This document shows positions 8,917-17,304 of a DNA stretch of 64,000 nt, one piece after another. The notes beneath the pieces are model-generated. The model did no database searches. It was not told the origin of the DNA and saw only the letters and a program-made list of their open reading frames with translations. The translations under genes were made by a program, and so were the position numbers. The stretch comes from Oerskovia jenensis (lineage in GTDB: Bacteria > Actinomycetota > Actinomycetes > Actinomycetales > Cellulomonadaceae): positions 1,798,001 through 1,862,000 of the forward strand of contig NZ_JAFBBO010000001.1 in NCBI RefSeq assembly GCF_016907235.1. The letters run 5' to 3'. How positions within the stretch are numbered: position 1 is the first letter of the stretch; each line of letters begins with the position of its first letter.

Positions 8917-9771
8917 TCACCGGAAGGCCGCCTCCACGTCGGGGGCGAGCGCCCCCTCGGGGATCTCTCCACGCAGGACCTGCGCGACGACGTCGGGCCT
9001 CGTGAGCGGGAACATGTGTCCCTCGCCCGGCAGACCGTAGACGCGCGCTCCCAGGCGCGCCCCGAGCTCACGCTCCTCCCGCAGGAACGGGCCCTGCCCG
9101 CGTCGTCCCCACCCGACGAGCTGGACGGGCCGGACCGGCAGGCGGTCGAGCGCCGCGGCGTTGCGCGCGAAGAGCTCGGTCACGCGCTCGGCCTGCGACC
9201 AGCTCTGCTCGTACTGCCCCACCAGGAGGCGCCACGCCTCGGGCGTGCCGTAGCGTCGGGCCGCCTCGGCGTCGGGCATGGGGTCCGGGCGGTGGGTCCC
9301 GTCGTACCACGCCCGACGGCGCAGCGCGGGTCCGCGCCTCGTCACCGCTCCGCAGCGCGAGAGCAGGGTGCCGCTCGCGTGGAGCAGCCTCTCGGCGAAC
9401 AGCGTCGCGCCGACCGGGGCGGGCCGCTCGGGACGTCGCGGCAGGAACGGAGCCGTCGGGTCGAGGAGCACGACGGCTCCGAGCTCCTCGGGGTGCGTCA
9501 GGGCCCACTCGATCGCGGCGAGCCCGCCGACGCTGTGCCCCACGAGGCCGATGCTCGCGGGCTGGTGCGACCCGGTCAGGCCGAGCGACGCCCGGATCGC
9601 GGCGACCGGCGCGGTCACCGCCGTCTCCCACGAGTCGAGCACGAGCACGGTCGCGGCCGGGAACTGCTCACGCACGACGCGCGCGAGCGGCTCCATGTCG
9701 GAAGGGGCGAGCAGCAGGCCGGGCAGGACGACCCACGTGGTGGGGGGCGGGGTCGCGGTCACCGTCGTCAT
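8917..9771 (-). CDS. alpha/beta hydrolase
   Basis: 284 residues. The nucleophile elbow GHSVGG has Ser80, an oxyanion region LPGLLLAPSDM lies near the N-terminus (about 16-26), and the probable catalytic His is in GEGHMFPL near residue 258. Substrate unknown; the fold covers esterases, lipases and thioesterases. The ATG at 9771 is chosen because upstream codons are not hydrolase-like. Only 10 bases separate it from the M15 peptidase stop, so the two converge. Confidence 0.8.
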   Translation of the reverse strand: MTTVTATPPPTTWVVLPGLLLAPSDMEPLARVVREQFPAATVLVLDSWETAVTAPVAAIRASLGLTGSHQPASIGLVGHSVGGLAAIEWALTHPEELGAVVLLDPTAPFLPRRPERPAPVGATLFAERLLHASGTLLSRCGAVTRRGPALRRRAWYDGTHRPDPMPDAEAARRYGTPEAWRLLVGQYEQSWSQAERVTELFARNAAALDRLPVRPVQLVGWGRRGQGPFLREERELGARLGARVYGLPGEGHMFPLTRPDVVAQVLRGEIPEGALAPDVEAAFR

Positions 9772-9784
9772 GAGCCCCAGTTCA

Positions 9785-10579
9785 TCACGCGTCCCTGAGA
9801 GCCGCCTCGGAGGAGCCTGGGGATGCCGACGTCGGGTCTGCCGCACGGTCCTCTCTGGACCGTCGCCCGTGCTGCGGGATCCTCAGGACCTGCACCGCCA
9901 GGACCAGGACGACCGAGAAGGCCACGATCTGGATCCGCTGCGCGATGCCCGTGCCGAGCGGCAGCGGGCTGCCGAACATGCCGATCGCCCCGGTCACGAT
10001 CCCCAGGAACGGTCCGAGGGCACCCGCGAGGCGGGCCGAGGACCCGAGGAGGGTGCGTCGTCGGGCGCGTGCAAGCCACACGATCCCCGCGCTCGCCACG
10101 AACGAGCTGATGCCCGACGTGACGCTCGAGAACGTGTGGGCCTGGTGGGCGGGGCTCAGCGTCCCCGCGTCCTCGCGCGCGGCGCAGTCCCCGACGGACA
10201 GCGCGCAGTCGAGGGGCAGCAGAGCGTCGGCCATGGTCGCGAGGCCGAACGTCCCCAGCGCCCAGAACGTCACGTGCTGGACGAGGGGCGCGGCCGGGTG
10301 CCCCGCCGCACGGCGACGGCGGTGGGCGACTCCCAGGGCCGTGAGCCCCGCGACCACGAGCGCCCCGGCGGCGAGGTCGGTGCTGCGGAACAGCGCGGAC
10401 GTCGGCTGGTCGAGCGCGGCGAGCTCGGACAGGTAGGACCGGGCCGGATCGAGGGGCCACCCGGCGGCGGCCTCCAGGACCACGCCCACGTAGAGGATCC
10501 CCGCGAGCGTCAGGAGGACCTGCGCGGTCGTGACGAGGGCGTTCCTGGGGTCGGTCCGGGCGGCGGGGGGCCACCTCAC
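9785..10579 (-). CDS. DUF998 family multi-pass membrane protein
   Basis: 264 residues with about six hydrophobic segments (VLLTLAGILYVGVVLEAA, VVAGLTALGV, FWALGTFGLATMADALL, GILG-type segments to VLVLAVQVL), the DUF998 pattern with the first extracellular loop SYLSELAAL. Function in the family is unknown. The GTG at 10579 overlaps the TetR stop as GTGA, so it is translationally coupled to its likely regulator. The charged tail (RRSREDRAADP...) is cytoplasmic. Confidence 0.75.
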   Translation of the reverse strand: MRWPPAARTDPRNALVTTAQVLLTLAGILYVGVVLEAAAGWPLDPARSYLSELAALDQPTSALFRSTDLAAGALVVAGLTALGVAHRRRRAAGHPAAPLVQHVTFWALGTFGLATMADALLPLDCALSVGDCAAREDAGTLSPAHQAHTFSSVTSGISSFVASAGIVWLARARRRTLLGSSARLAGALGPFLGIVTGAIGMFGSPLPLGTGIAQRIQIVAFSVVLVLAVQVLRIPQHGRRSREDRAADPTSASPGSSEAALRDA

Positions 10580-11355
10580 GCGACCAGCGCCTGCACGCCC
10601 GCGACGATGCGCTCGATCCCGAACTCCAGCTCGGCCTCGGCCGAGTACGCGGACTGCTGCGCCTCGCCGACCGTGGCGCCCACCCGCCCGGCCACGGCGA
10701 ACGTGCTCATCTCGCTGATCCGCGCGAGGAGCGGGGCGTTCTGCGTCCACCACTCGTCGTCGGTCTGCCCGCTCTCCTCGTGCGCGAGACGGGCCGCGCG
10801 GGCCCGGCGTGCCGCGGTGGTCGCCTGCCCGACGACGAGCGTCACGGTCGCGTCCATCGCGACGTCGCCGAGCCCGATTCCGTCGATCGCCCGCAGCTCG
10901 ACGTCGTACTTGCGGGTCTCGCCCGGGCCGAGGACGGGGCGCGCGAGGTCGATGTCGAGGAGCCACGGGTGCGCCGCGAACAGGTCCCAGTTGGCGCGGG
11001 CCACCGCGCGCAGCCGCTCCTGCCAGGTGCTTCCCGGCGCCTCGCCCTGCGGGTAGAGCTCGCCGTACGCGCGGTCGACCACGAGGTCGACGAGGTCGTC
11101 CTTGTTCTGCACGTACGTGTAGAGCGACATGGTGCCGATCCCCAGCTCGGCGGCCACCTTGCGCATGGACAGCCCGGTGAGCGCCCCCTCGGAGTCCGCG
11201 AGCCCGACGGCGGCGCTCGCCACCTCGGCGGGCGTCCGGGACTGCTGGGGTCCTCGCGCGCCACGGTCGGCGTGCAGGCCCCACAGGAGCGCGAGGGTGC
11301 GTGCGGGGTCGCGCTGGGGTGCGGCGGGTGGTGCGGGAGCCGTCGGGGTCGGCAC
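10576..11355 (-). CDS. TetR family transcriptional regulator (TetR_C_1 type)
   Basis: 259 residues. The N-terminal helix-turn-helix at about 45-91 includes LSMRKVAAELGIGTMSLYTY, the class with a tetracycline-repressor-like C-terminal ligand domain. A GTG at 11355 follows GAGGAGG by about 7 nt. It precedes the DUF998 gene with a 4-base overlap and probably controls that operon and itself through a site in the divergent gap to the SNF2 gene. Ligand unknown. Confidence 0.88.
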   Translation of the reverse strand: MPTPTAPAPPAAPQRDPARTLALLWGLHADRGARGPQQSRTPAEVASAAVGLADSEGALTGLSMRKVAAELGIGTMSLYTYVQNKDDLVDLVVDRAYGELYPQGEAPGSTWQERLRAVARANWDLFAAHPWLLDIDLARPVLGPGETRKYDVELRAIDGIGLGDVAMDATVTLVVGQATTAARRARAARLAHEESGQTDDEWWTQNAPLLARISEMSTFAVAGRVGATVGEAQQSAYSAEAELEFGIERIVAGVQALVA

Positions 11356-11429
11356 GGACTGCCTCCTCGGGAGGGATCGGGGATCATCGAGGGGGCTCGA
11401 CGAACGCCCGACCTGTCGGGAATGATCTG

Positions 11430-11442
11430 CGTACATCGTACG
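11430..11442. promoter_or_regulatory. candidate TetR operator
   Basis: CGTAC-ATC-GTACG is a perfect 5-bp inverted repeat in the gap between tetR (starts 11355, minus) and the SNF2 gene (starts 11490, plus), with flanking GATC on both sides. Its position fits autorepression; no experimental support. Confidence 0.4.
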
Positions 11443-11489
11443 TTGATCGCTCGGAAGATGGCCGTACGACGCACCAGGAAAGAGGTCCC

Positions 11490-14402
11490 GTGCCGCGACG
11501 AGCGCCACACCCGACCACCGGCTCCCCGTCGGACGGCGACGCCCCGTCACGGATCGACGCGCTGCTCGACGCCTGGACGGCGGGCGACGGCGCCCCCGCC
11601 GACGTGTTCTGGGGCGCGGTGTGCGCCGAGGCGCTCGGGCACGTCGCGGCCGGTCGCCTCGTGCCCGTGGTCGACCCGGGCCGCACGGGCTGGCGGGTCG
11701 GCCCGCTCGACGGCGCCGCCCTCGACCGCGTGGACGCCCTCGCCGACGCGATGCCCGACGGGACCGACGACGGGGCGAGGCCCGCACCGGCGACGCGCAC
11801 CGACAGGGTGCGGGCGGCCATGGACACGGTCGCGACCGTCTGGGTCCGGCGCTCCGCGGCGATCGCGGGTGCGCCCGAGGGCCCCGCACGGCTGCTGGTC
11901 GAAGCAGGCGCCTCCGACGCACCGACCGAGGACCCGGACCGCGACGACCTCGCCGCCTGGGCCCACGACGTCGCCGCGCTGCTCGACCCGCGCGTCACGG
12001 TGAGCCTGCGGCTCGAACCCCTGCCGGGCTCCGTCGACGGTGACCGGTCCCCGGTCGAGGGAGCCCGCCGTCCCGCCGAGGGCGACGCAGACCTCCCCGA
12101 CGTAGACGCTCCCACCGACGACGACCTCGCGAGCCGCGACTGGCTCGCGACGGTGGTCGTGCGCGGCCGGGACGGCGCGCGGACCGCCGACGAGCTGTGG
12201 GCCTCCGCCCGCACCGACCCGGGCGCGCGCGAGGCGATCGGGGACGTCCTGGTGCGGCTGCGCGCGGGGGCCCACGCGTGGCCCGCGCTCGACGGTCTGC
12301 TCGACCAACCGGTCCCCGGTGCCCTCGTCCTCGCCCCGGCCGACGTGCGCGAGCTCCTCGCCGAAGGGGCTGCGGCGCTCGGCGCGAGCGGGATCGAGGT
12401 CGAGTGGCCCGCGAGCCTCGCCGGCCAGGTCCGGTCCGTCGCGGTCTTCTCGCCGACCGAGGCCCCGGCCGGTCCCGCCGGAGCGCTCCCCGCGCTGCTG
12501 CGGCTCGGCGCGCACGGGGGCGCCTCCGCCTCGTCCGGCTCCCTGTCGAGCCCCATGACGCTCACGCACGACCTGACGCTCGACGGGGTCCGCCTCACCG
12601 CGGCCGAGCGTGAGCACCTCGCGCGCGTCCATGCCGAGGGGCGCTCCGCCGTCGTGCGGCTGCGGGGGCGGTGGGTGCTCGCCGATCCTGCTGCGACGCA
12701 GGCCGCGACGCGACGGACGTCCCAGCCCGTCTCGGCGTTCGACGCCGTCGCGGCCGCCCTCACGGGCGTGGTCCGTGCGGGCGACCAGGACCTGGTCGTG
12801 ACGCCGACGCCGTGGCTCGACCGGCTCCGCGCCGAGCTCGAGGACCCCGCCCCGGCGCGCGACGTCGTCGTGCCGGACGGGCTCGACGCCTCGCTGCGCG
12901 ACTACCAGCTCGACGGCCTGCGCTGGCTCGCGCGGCTGACCGGGCTGGGGCTCGGCGCGTGCCTCGCGGACGACATGGGCCTCGGCAAGACGATCACGCT
13001 CATCGCGCTGCACCTGCACCGCTCCCGGCCCGACGGCGCCGGCCGACCGTCGGCGGTCGGCGCCGACACCGGGCCCACCCTGGTCGTGTGCCCGGCCTCG
13101 CTCCTGGGCAACTGGGAGCAGGAGATCCGCCGGTTCGCGCCGGGGGTCGCGGTGCGCCGCTTCCACGGTGCGTCGCGCGACCTGCGCGGGGTCGACGACG
13201 GGTTCGTGCTGACGACGTACGGGACGGTCCTGTCGGACTCCTCGCGGAGTGCCCCCGTGCTCGGTGCGCACCGCTGGGGCCTGGTCGTCGCGGACGAGGC
13301 ACAGCACGTCAAGAACCCGGGGTCGGGCACCGCGAAGGCGCTGCGGACGATCCCCGCCGAGGCGCGCGTGGCGCTGTCCGGGACGCCCGTGGAGAACAAC
13401 CTCACCGAGCTGTGGGCCGTCATGGACTGGCTCAACCCGGGCCTGCTGGGCACGCGCGGGCAGTTCCGGCGCCGCTGGGCGGACCCGATCGAGGGGACCC
13501 GCGACCCCGTCCTGGCCGAACGCCTCTCGCGCCTGGTGCGGCCCTTCCTGCTGCGGCGACGCAAGTCCGACCCGGGGATCGCTCCCGAGCTGCCGCCCAA
13601 GACCGTGACCGACCAGGTCGTGCCGCTCACGGCCGAGCAGGTCGGGCTCTACGAGGACGCCGTGCGATCGGCGCTCGAGGACATCGACCGCGCCGAGGGC
13701 ATGGGGCGCCGCGCCATGATCGGCGGCCTGCTCACGCACCTCAAGCAGATCTGCAACCACCCGGCCCAGTACCTGCACGAGGAGGACCCCCGGCTGGCGG
13801 GACGCTCGGGCAAGCTCGACGCGTTCACCGAGCTCGTCACGACCGTCCGGGCCGAGGAGGGCGCGATCCTCGTGTTCACGCAGTACGTCGCGATGGCCCG
13901 TCTCCTGGAGTCCTACCTCGCGCGCCGCGGCGTGCCGACGATGCTGCTGCACGGCGGGACCCCCGTGGCGCAGCGCGAGCAGATGGTCGCGCGCTTCCAG
14001 GCGACCGAAGCGATGCCGCCCGTGTTCCTGCTGTCCCTCAAGGCCGCGGGGACGGGCCTCAACCTCACGCGAGCCGACCACGTCATCCACTTCGACCGCT
14101 GGTGGAACCCGGCCGTCGAGGAGCAGGCGACCGACCGGGCCTACCGGATCGGGCAGACACGGCCCGTCCAGGTGCACCGCCTGACCAGCGAAGGAACCAT
14201 CGAGGAGCACATCGCGCGCATGATCGAGTCGAAGAGGGAGCTCGCCGACGCCGTGCTGGGTGCCGGGGGCGTCGAGGGCGCCATCTCCGAGCTGAGCACC
14301 ACGGAGCTCGCGGAGCTGGTATCGCTGCGGAGCGCCGACGGCGACGTGCTGACCGAGGGCGAAGGCCGGTCGACCGGCGGCGACGAGAGGGGGCGCCCGT
14401 GA
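11490..14402 (+). CDS. SNF2/RapA-family DNA-dependent ATPase helicase
   Basis: 970 residues. The N-terminal half carries the SNF2-associated bacterial domain (DUF3670-like). The motor has motif I DDMGLGKTITL (about 494), motif II DEAQHVKN (about 600), SGTPVENNLTELW and the C-terminal helicase motifs AAGTGLNL and QATDRAYRIGQ (about 880). These proteins translocate on duplex DNA and remodel DNA-protein complexes. The GTG at 11490 follows AGGAAAGAGG. The stop overlaps the SWIM gene as GTGA, the usual SNF2/SWIM pair in actinobacteria. Confidence 0.92.
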   Translation: MPRRAPHPTTGSPSDGDAPSRIDALLDAWTAGDGAPADVFWGAVCAEALGHVAAGRLVPVVDPGRTGWRVGPLDGAALDRVDALADAMPDGTDDGARPAPATRTDRVRAAMDTVATVWVRRSAAIAGAPEGPARLLVEAGASDAPTEDPDRDDLAAWAHDVAALLDPRVTVSLRLEPLPGSVDGDRSPVEGARRPAEGDADLPDVDAPTDDDLASRDWLATVVVRGRDGARTADELWASARTDPGAREAIGDVLVRLRAGAHAWPALDGLLDQPVPGALVLAPADVRELLAEGAAALGASGIEVEWPASLAGQVRSVAVFSPTEAPAGPAGALPALLRLGAHGGASASSGSLSSPMTLTHDLTLDGVRLTAAEREHLARVHAEGRSAVVRLRGRWVLADPAATQAATRRTSQPVSAFDAVAAALTGVVRAGDQDLVVTPTPWLDRLRAELEDPAPARDVVVPDGLDASLRDYQLDGLRWLARLTGLGLGACLADDMGLGKTITLIALHLHRSRPDGAGRPSAVGADTGPTLVVCPASLLGNWEQEIRRFAPGVAVRRFHGASRDLRGVDDGFVLTTYGTVLSDSSRSAPVLGAHRWGLVVADEAQHVKNPGSGTAKALRTIPAEARVALSGTPVENNLTELWAVMDWLNPGLLGTRGQFRRRWADPIEGTRDPVLAERLSRLVRPFLLRRRKSDPGIAPELPPKTVTDQVVPLTAEQVGLYEDAVRSALEDIDRAEGMGRRAMIGGLLTHLKQICNHPAQYLHEEDPRLAGRSGKLDAFTELVTTVRAEEGAILVFTQYVAMARLLESYLARRGVPTMLLHGGTPVAQREQMVARFQATEAMPPVFLLSLKAAGTGLNLTRADHVIHFDRWWNPAVEEQATDRAYRIGQTRPVQVHRLTSEGTIEEHIARMIESKRELADAVLGAGGVEGAISELSTTELAELVSLRSADGDVLTEGEGRSTGGDERGRP

Positions 14403-15259
14403 GCGCCGTGGGGTTCCCCGCCTTCCCCCCGACGGGCACGGCGACCAAGGGTGCCGTCCGTCGTGGCCAGTCGTGGTGGGCACGCGCCTGGGTCCGGGCG
14501 ATGGAGGAGTTCGCCCTGGACGCGGGGCCGCTCAAGAAGGGACGCGCCTACGCCCGGACAGGGCGCGTGGGGTCGATCACGGTCAGCCCGGGAGCCGTAC
14601 AAGCACGTGTACAAGACGATGATGGCGAGATGTACCACACGGTCGTCTCGCTCGAACCGCTGACCGACGAGGAGTGGGACCGCTTCCTGCGCACCCTCGC
14701 ATCGCGGTCCGGGCGGCTCGCCGCACTGCTCACGGGCGAGATGCCCCGCGACGTCGTGGCCGCCGCGGTCGACGCCGACGTCACCCTGCTCCCGGGGATC
14801 GGCGACCTCGAGCCCGAGTGCGACTGCCCCACCTGGGACCTCCCCTGCCTGCACGCGGCGGCGCTCAGCTACCAGGCGGGCTGGCTGCTCGACGCCGACC
14901 CCTTCGTGCTCTTCCTCCTGCGCGGACGATCCCGCGAGCAGGTCCTCGACGCGCTGCGCGGGCTGTCGTCGCCGGACCCGGCTCCCGCTCCGTCACCCCC
15001 GCCGGCGGGGGCCGCACCCGACCCGGCCGACGCCGCGGCGAGCGACGAGGGAACGGGAGCTGCGCCGTCGGGCGTGCGGGTCCTCGGCGAGCTGCCCCCA
15101 CCACCCGACGTCCCCGAACCTCCTGCCGCCACCGAGCTCCTGCCCGGCGTGCCCGACCGCACGGCGGACGGGACAGCCGTCGACCTCGACGGCCTGCGGG
15201 CCGTGCTCGCCGCAGCAGCCCTCGCGGCGGCCGAGAGGCTCACCGCCCTGGACCGCTGA
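14399..15259 (+). CDS. SWIM zinc-finger protein
   Basis: 286 residues; the SWIM motif is Cys141-x-Cys143-x6-Cys150-x-His152 (CDCPTWDLPCLH), which binds zinc and is thought to mediate DNA or protein contact. The GTG overlaps the SNF2 stop and has GAGAGGGG upstream within the helicase gene. The C-terminal third (about 197-260) is a Pro/Ala-rich linker. It probably works with the SNF2 protein. It converges on rlmC with a 24-base gap. Confidence 0.88.
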   Translation: MSAVGFPAFPPTGTATKGAVRRGQSWWARAWVRAMEEFALDAGPLKKGRAYARTGRVGSITVSPGAVQARVQDDDGEMYHTVVSLEPLTDEEWDRFLRTLASRSGRLAALLTGEMPRDVVAAAVDADVTLLPGIGDLEPECDCPTWDLPCLHAAALSYQAGWLLDADPFVLFLLRGRSREQVLDALRGLSSPDPAPAPSPPPAGAAPDPADAAASDEGTGAAPSGVRVLGELPPPPDVPEPPAATELLPGVPDRTADGTAVDLDGLRAVLAAAALAAAERLTALDR

Positions 15260-15283
15260 ACCGCCCCGTTCTCGTCGGGCGGC

Positions 15284-16411
15284 TCAGGCCGCACGCTCGA
15301 GCAGGACCATGACCTCGTAGTGCGTCGTCTGCGGGAACATGTCGAGCACCCGACCACGCACGGGGCGCAGCGACGGCATGGCCGCGAGGTCTCGCGCCAA
15401 CGACACCGCGTTGCAGCTCGAGTAGACGACGCGCTGCACCGACGAGGACTCGAGCCAGCCCGCGAGCTCGGCTCCGATCCCGCGCCGCGGCGGGTTCACG
15501 ATCACGAGGTCAGGGGCGTGCTGGGCCGCGAGGGCGAACGCCGTGGCGTCGCCGGCCTCGAACGTCACGTCGTCGAGCCCGGCCTGGGCCGCGCTGCGCT
15601 CGGCGCTCACGATCGCCTCGCGGCTCGACTCGATCCCGACCACCTGACGTCCCGGCGTCGCACAGTGCAGCGCGAAACCGCCCACGCCGCAGTACAGGTC
15701 CCAGACGCTCGCCGGCGCGGCCTCGTCGACCCACTCGCGCCCCTGGCGGTACAGGGCCGCGGCGACCTCGGTGTTCGTCTGGAAGAAGCTCTGCTGACGC
15801 AGGTGCATCTCGATGCCGTTGACCCGCATGGTCAGGGTGTCGGCCTCGGTCAGCAGGATCTCCTGCTCGCCCTCGAGCGCAGCCTTGTGCTCGGGCAGGA
15901 TGTTGACCGACACCACGCGGGCCTGCGGCAGCTCGTCGAGCAGGCTCGGCAGGTGCTTGCGCAGGCGCGAGACCGGCTCCTGCGAACGGAGCACGAACCG
16001 CACCATGAGCTCGCCGTCCGGGGACTGCGTGACCAGAAGGTTCTTGAGCTCGCCGCGCCGGGTGGCCACGTCGTAGGGCGTGAGGCCCGCCCGCGTGACG
16101 AAGTCCGCGAGGACGGGGAAGACGGCCTGGAGGTCGGCCGGGTACAGGCCGCAGTCCTGGAGGTCCACACCGCGGCCGCCCGCGTCGAGGATGCCGAGCG
16201 TCGGGCGCTCGACCGTGCCGGCCACGACCATCTTGGCCTTGTTGCGGAAGCCCGACTCGCGGCTCGCGACCGGCCGCTCCCACCGCAGGTCCGCGTGCGC
16301 CGCGAGGAGCTCGCCCGCGTGCCGCTGCTTGTCGGCGAGCTGCGCGGCGTAGCCCTGGCCCATGAGGGTGCACGAACGGCACTCGTGGGCGTCGAAGTGG
16401 GGGCACTGCAT
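15284..16411 (-). CDS. rlmC: 23S rRNA (uracil-C5) methyltransferase RlmC
   Basis: 375 residues. The start MQCPHFDAHECRSC matches the RlmC N-terminus (E. coli RumB) rather than RlmD, because no TRAM domain precedes the iron-sulfur cysteines (Cys3, Cys11, Cys14, Cys87). SAM motif DLYCGVGGFALHC, NPPRRG and the catalytic Cys333 in YSSCNAVSL follow. It methylates a 23S rRNA uridine (U747 in E. coli). A reverse TAGGAT box ends 7 nt before the ATG, suggesting a leaderless message. Confidence 0.9.
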   Translation of the reverse strand: MQCPHFDAHECRSCTLMGQGYAAQLADKQRHAGELLAAHADLRWERPVASRESGFRNKAKMVVAGTVERPTLGILDAGGRGVDLQDCGLYPADLQAVFPVLADFVTRAGLTPYDVATRRGELKNLLVTQSPDGELMVRFVLRSQEPVSRLRKHLPSLLDELPQARVVSVNILPEHKAALEGEQEILLTEADTLTMRVNGIEMHLRQQSFFQTNTEVAAALYRQGREWVDEAAPASVWDLYCGVGGFALHCATPGRQVVGIESSREAIVSAERSAAQAGLDDVTFEAGDATAFALAAQHAPDLVIVNPPRRGIGAELAGWLESSSVQRVVYSSCNAVSLARDLAAMPSLRPVRGRVLDMFPQTTHYEVMVLLERAA

Positions 16412-16418
16412 TCCCCCG

Positions 16419-16424
16419 ATCCTA
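16419..16424 (-). promoter_or_regulatory. leaderless -10 box of rlmC
   Basis: TAGGAT read on the minus strand fits the actinobacterial TANNNT consensus and lies 7 nt from the rlmC ATG, so transcription would start at or next to the start codon. No clear -35 was seen. Confidence 0.45.
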
Positions 16425-16462
16425 CGGGGCGGGCCTGGGCGGGCCGGCCCCGTCACGGGACG

Positions 16463-17221
16463 CTACGGCTTCTCGCCGATCACGACCGTCGCCCCGAGCT
16501 CGTCGTCGGTCTCGACGCGCGCCTGAAGTCCCGCGCGCTCGAAGAGCCCGACCGCGACCGGTGCCTGCCGCTCGCTCGTCTCGATCAGGAGGTGGCCGCG
16601 TGGTGCCAGCCAGGCCGCCGCGTCCGCGGCGACGCGGCGATGCACGTCGAGGCCGTCGTGGCCGCCGTCGAGCGCGACCCGCGCCTCGTGGACCCTCGCC
16701 TCGGGCGGCATGGTCTCGATCGCGGCGGTCGGGACGTAGGGAGCGTTCACGACGAGGACGTCGACGATCCCGTGCAGACGGGCCGGCAGGGCGTTGTACA
16801 AGTCCCCCTCGTGCACTTGTCCGTGGAGGTTCCGGCGGGCGCAGCGCACTGCGGCGGGATCGATGTCGGCCGCGTGCAGGTCGATGCCCGGGTGCGCCGC
16901 GAGCAGCGCCGCCCCCAGCGCGCCCGTGCCGCAGCACAGGTCCACGACCGTCGCGTGCTCCGCCGTGAGCCCGCTCGCGAGCGCGGCGAGGACCTCCGTG
17001 CGTCGTCGCGGCACGAACACCGTGGGCTCAACCAGGATGCGCAGCCCGCAGAACTCCGCCCAGCCGAGAACCTGCTCCAGGGGCAGTCCCGCGACCCGGC
17101 TCGCCACCATCGCGTCCAGCTCTGCTGCGGACGTCGCGGCCGCACGGAGGAGGTCGGCCTCCTCCTCGGCGAACACGCACCCCGCAGCACGCAGGGTGGA
17201 CACGACGTCTGACGGGCTCAT
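16463..17221 (-). CDS. PrmC/HemK-like N5-glutamine methyltransferase family protein
   Basis: 252 residues from the ATG at 17221 (a GTG at 17233 would add four). The SAM-binding motif VVDLCCGTGALGAALL is at about 92-107. The catalytic NPPY of PrmC appears here as NAPY (159-162) in VVNAPYVP. That A-for-P change and the missing full N-terminal PrmC domain suggest a side branch rather than the true release-factor methyltransferase. Substrate cannot be read. It shares the divergent gap with the M18 peptidase. Confidence 0.75.
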   Translation of the reverse strand: MSPSDVVSTLRAAGCVFAEEEADLLRAAATSAAELDAMVASRVAGLPLEQVLGWAEFCGLRILVEPTVFVPRRRTEVLAALASGLTAEHATVVDLCCGTGALGAALLAAHPGIDLHAADIDPAAVRCARRNLHGQVHEGDLYNALPARLHGIVDVLVVNAPYVPTAAIETMPPEARVHEARVALDGGHDGLDVHRRVAADAAAWLAPRGHLLIETSERQAPVAVGLFERAGLQARVETDDELGATVVIGEKP

Positions 17222-17304
17222 GGCGGGACTCACGCTACTACCCGGCCCCGCGCACGGACGGGCGACCCGGCGAGCCGAGACGCGCACGGGCGGACAATGG
17301 ACCC

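Noticed and set aside
15284-16411. Assignment of the rRNA methyltransferase as RlmD
   Set aside because: The N-terminus begins directly with the iron-sulfur MQCPHFDAHECRSC pattern and lacks a TRAM domain, so RlmC fits better.
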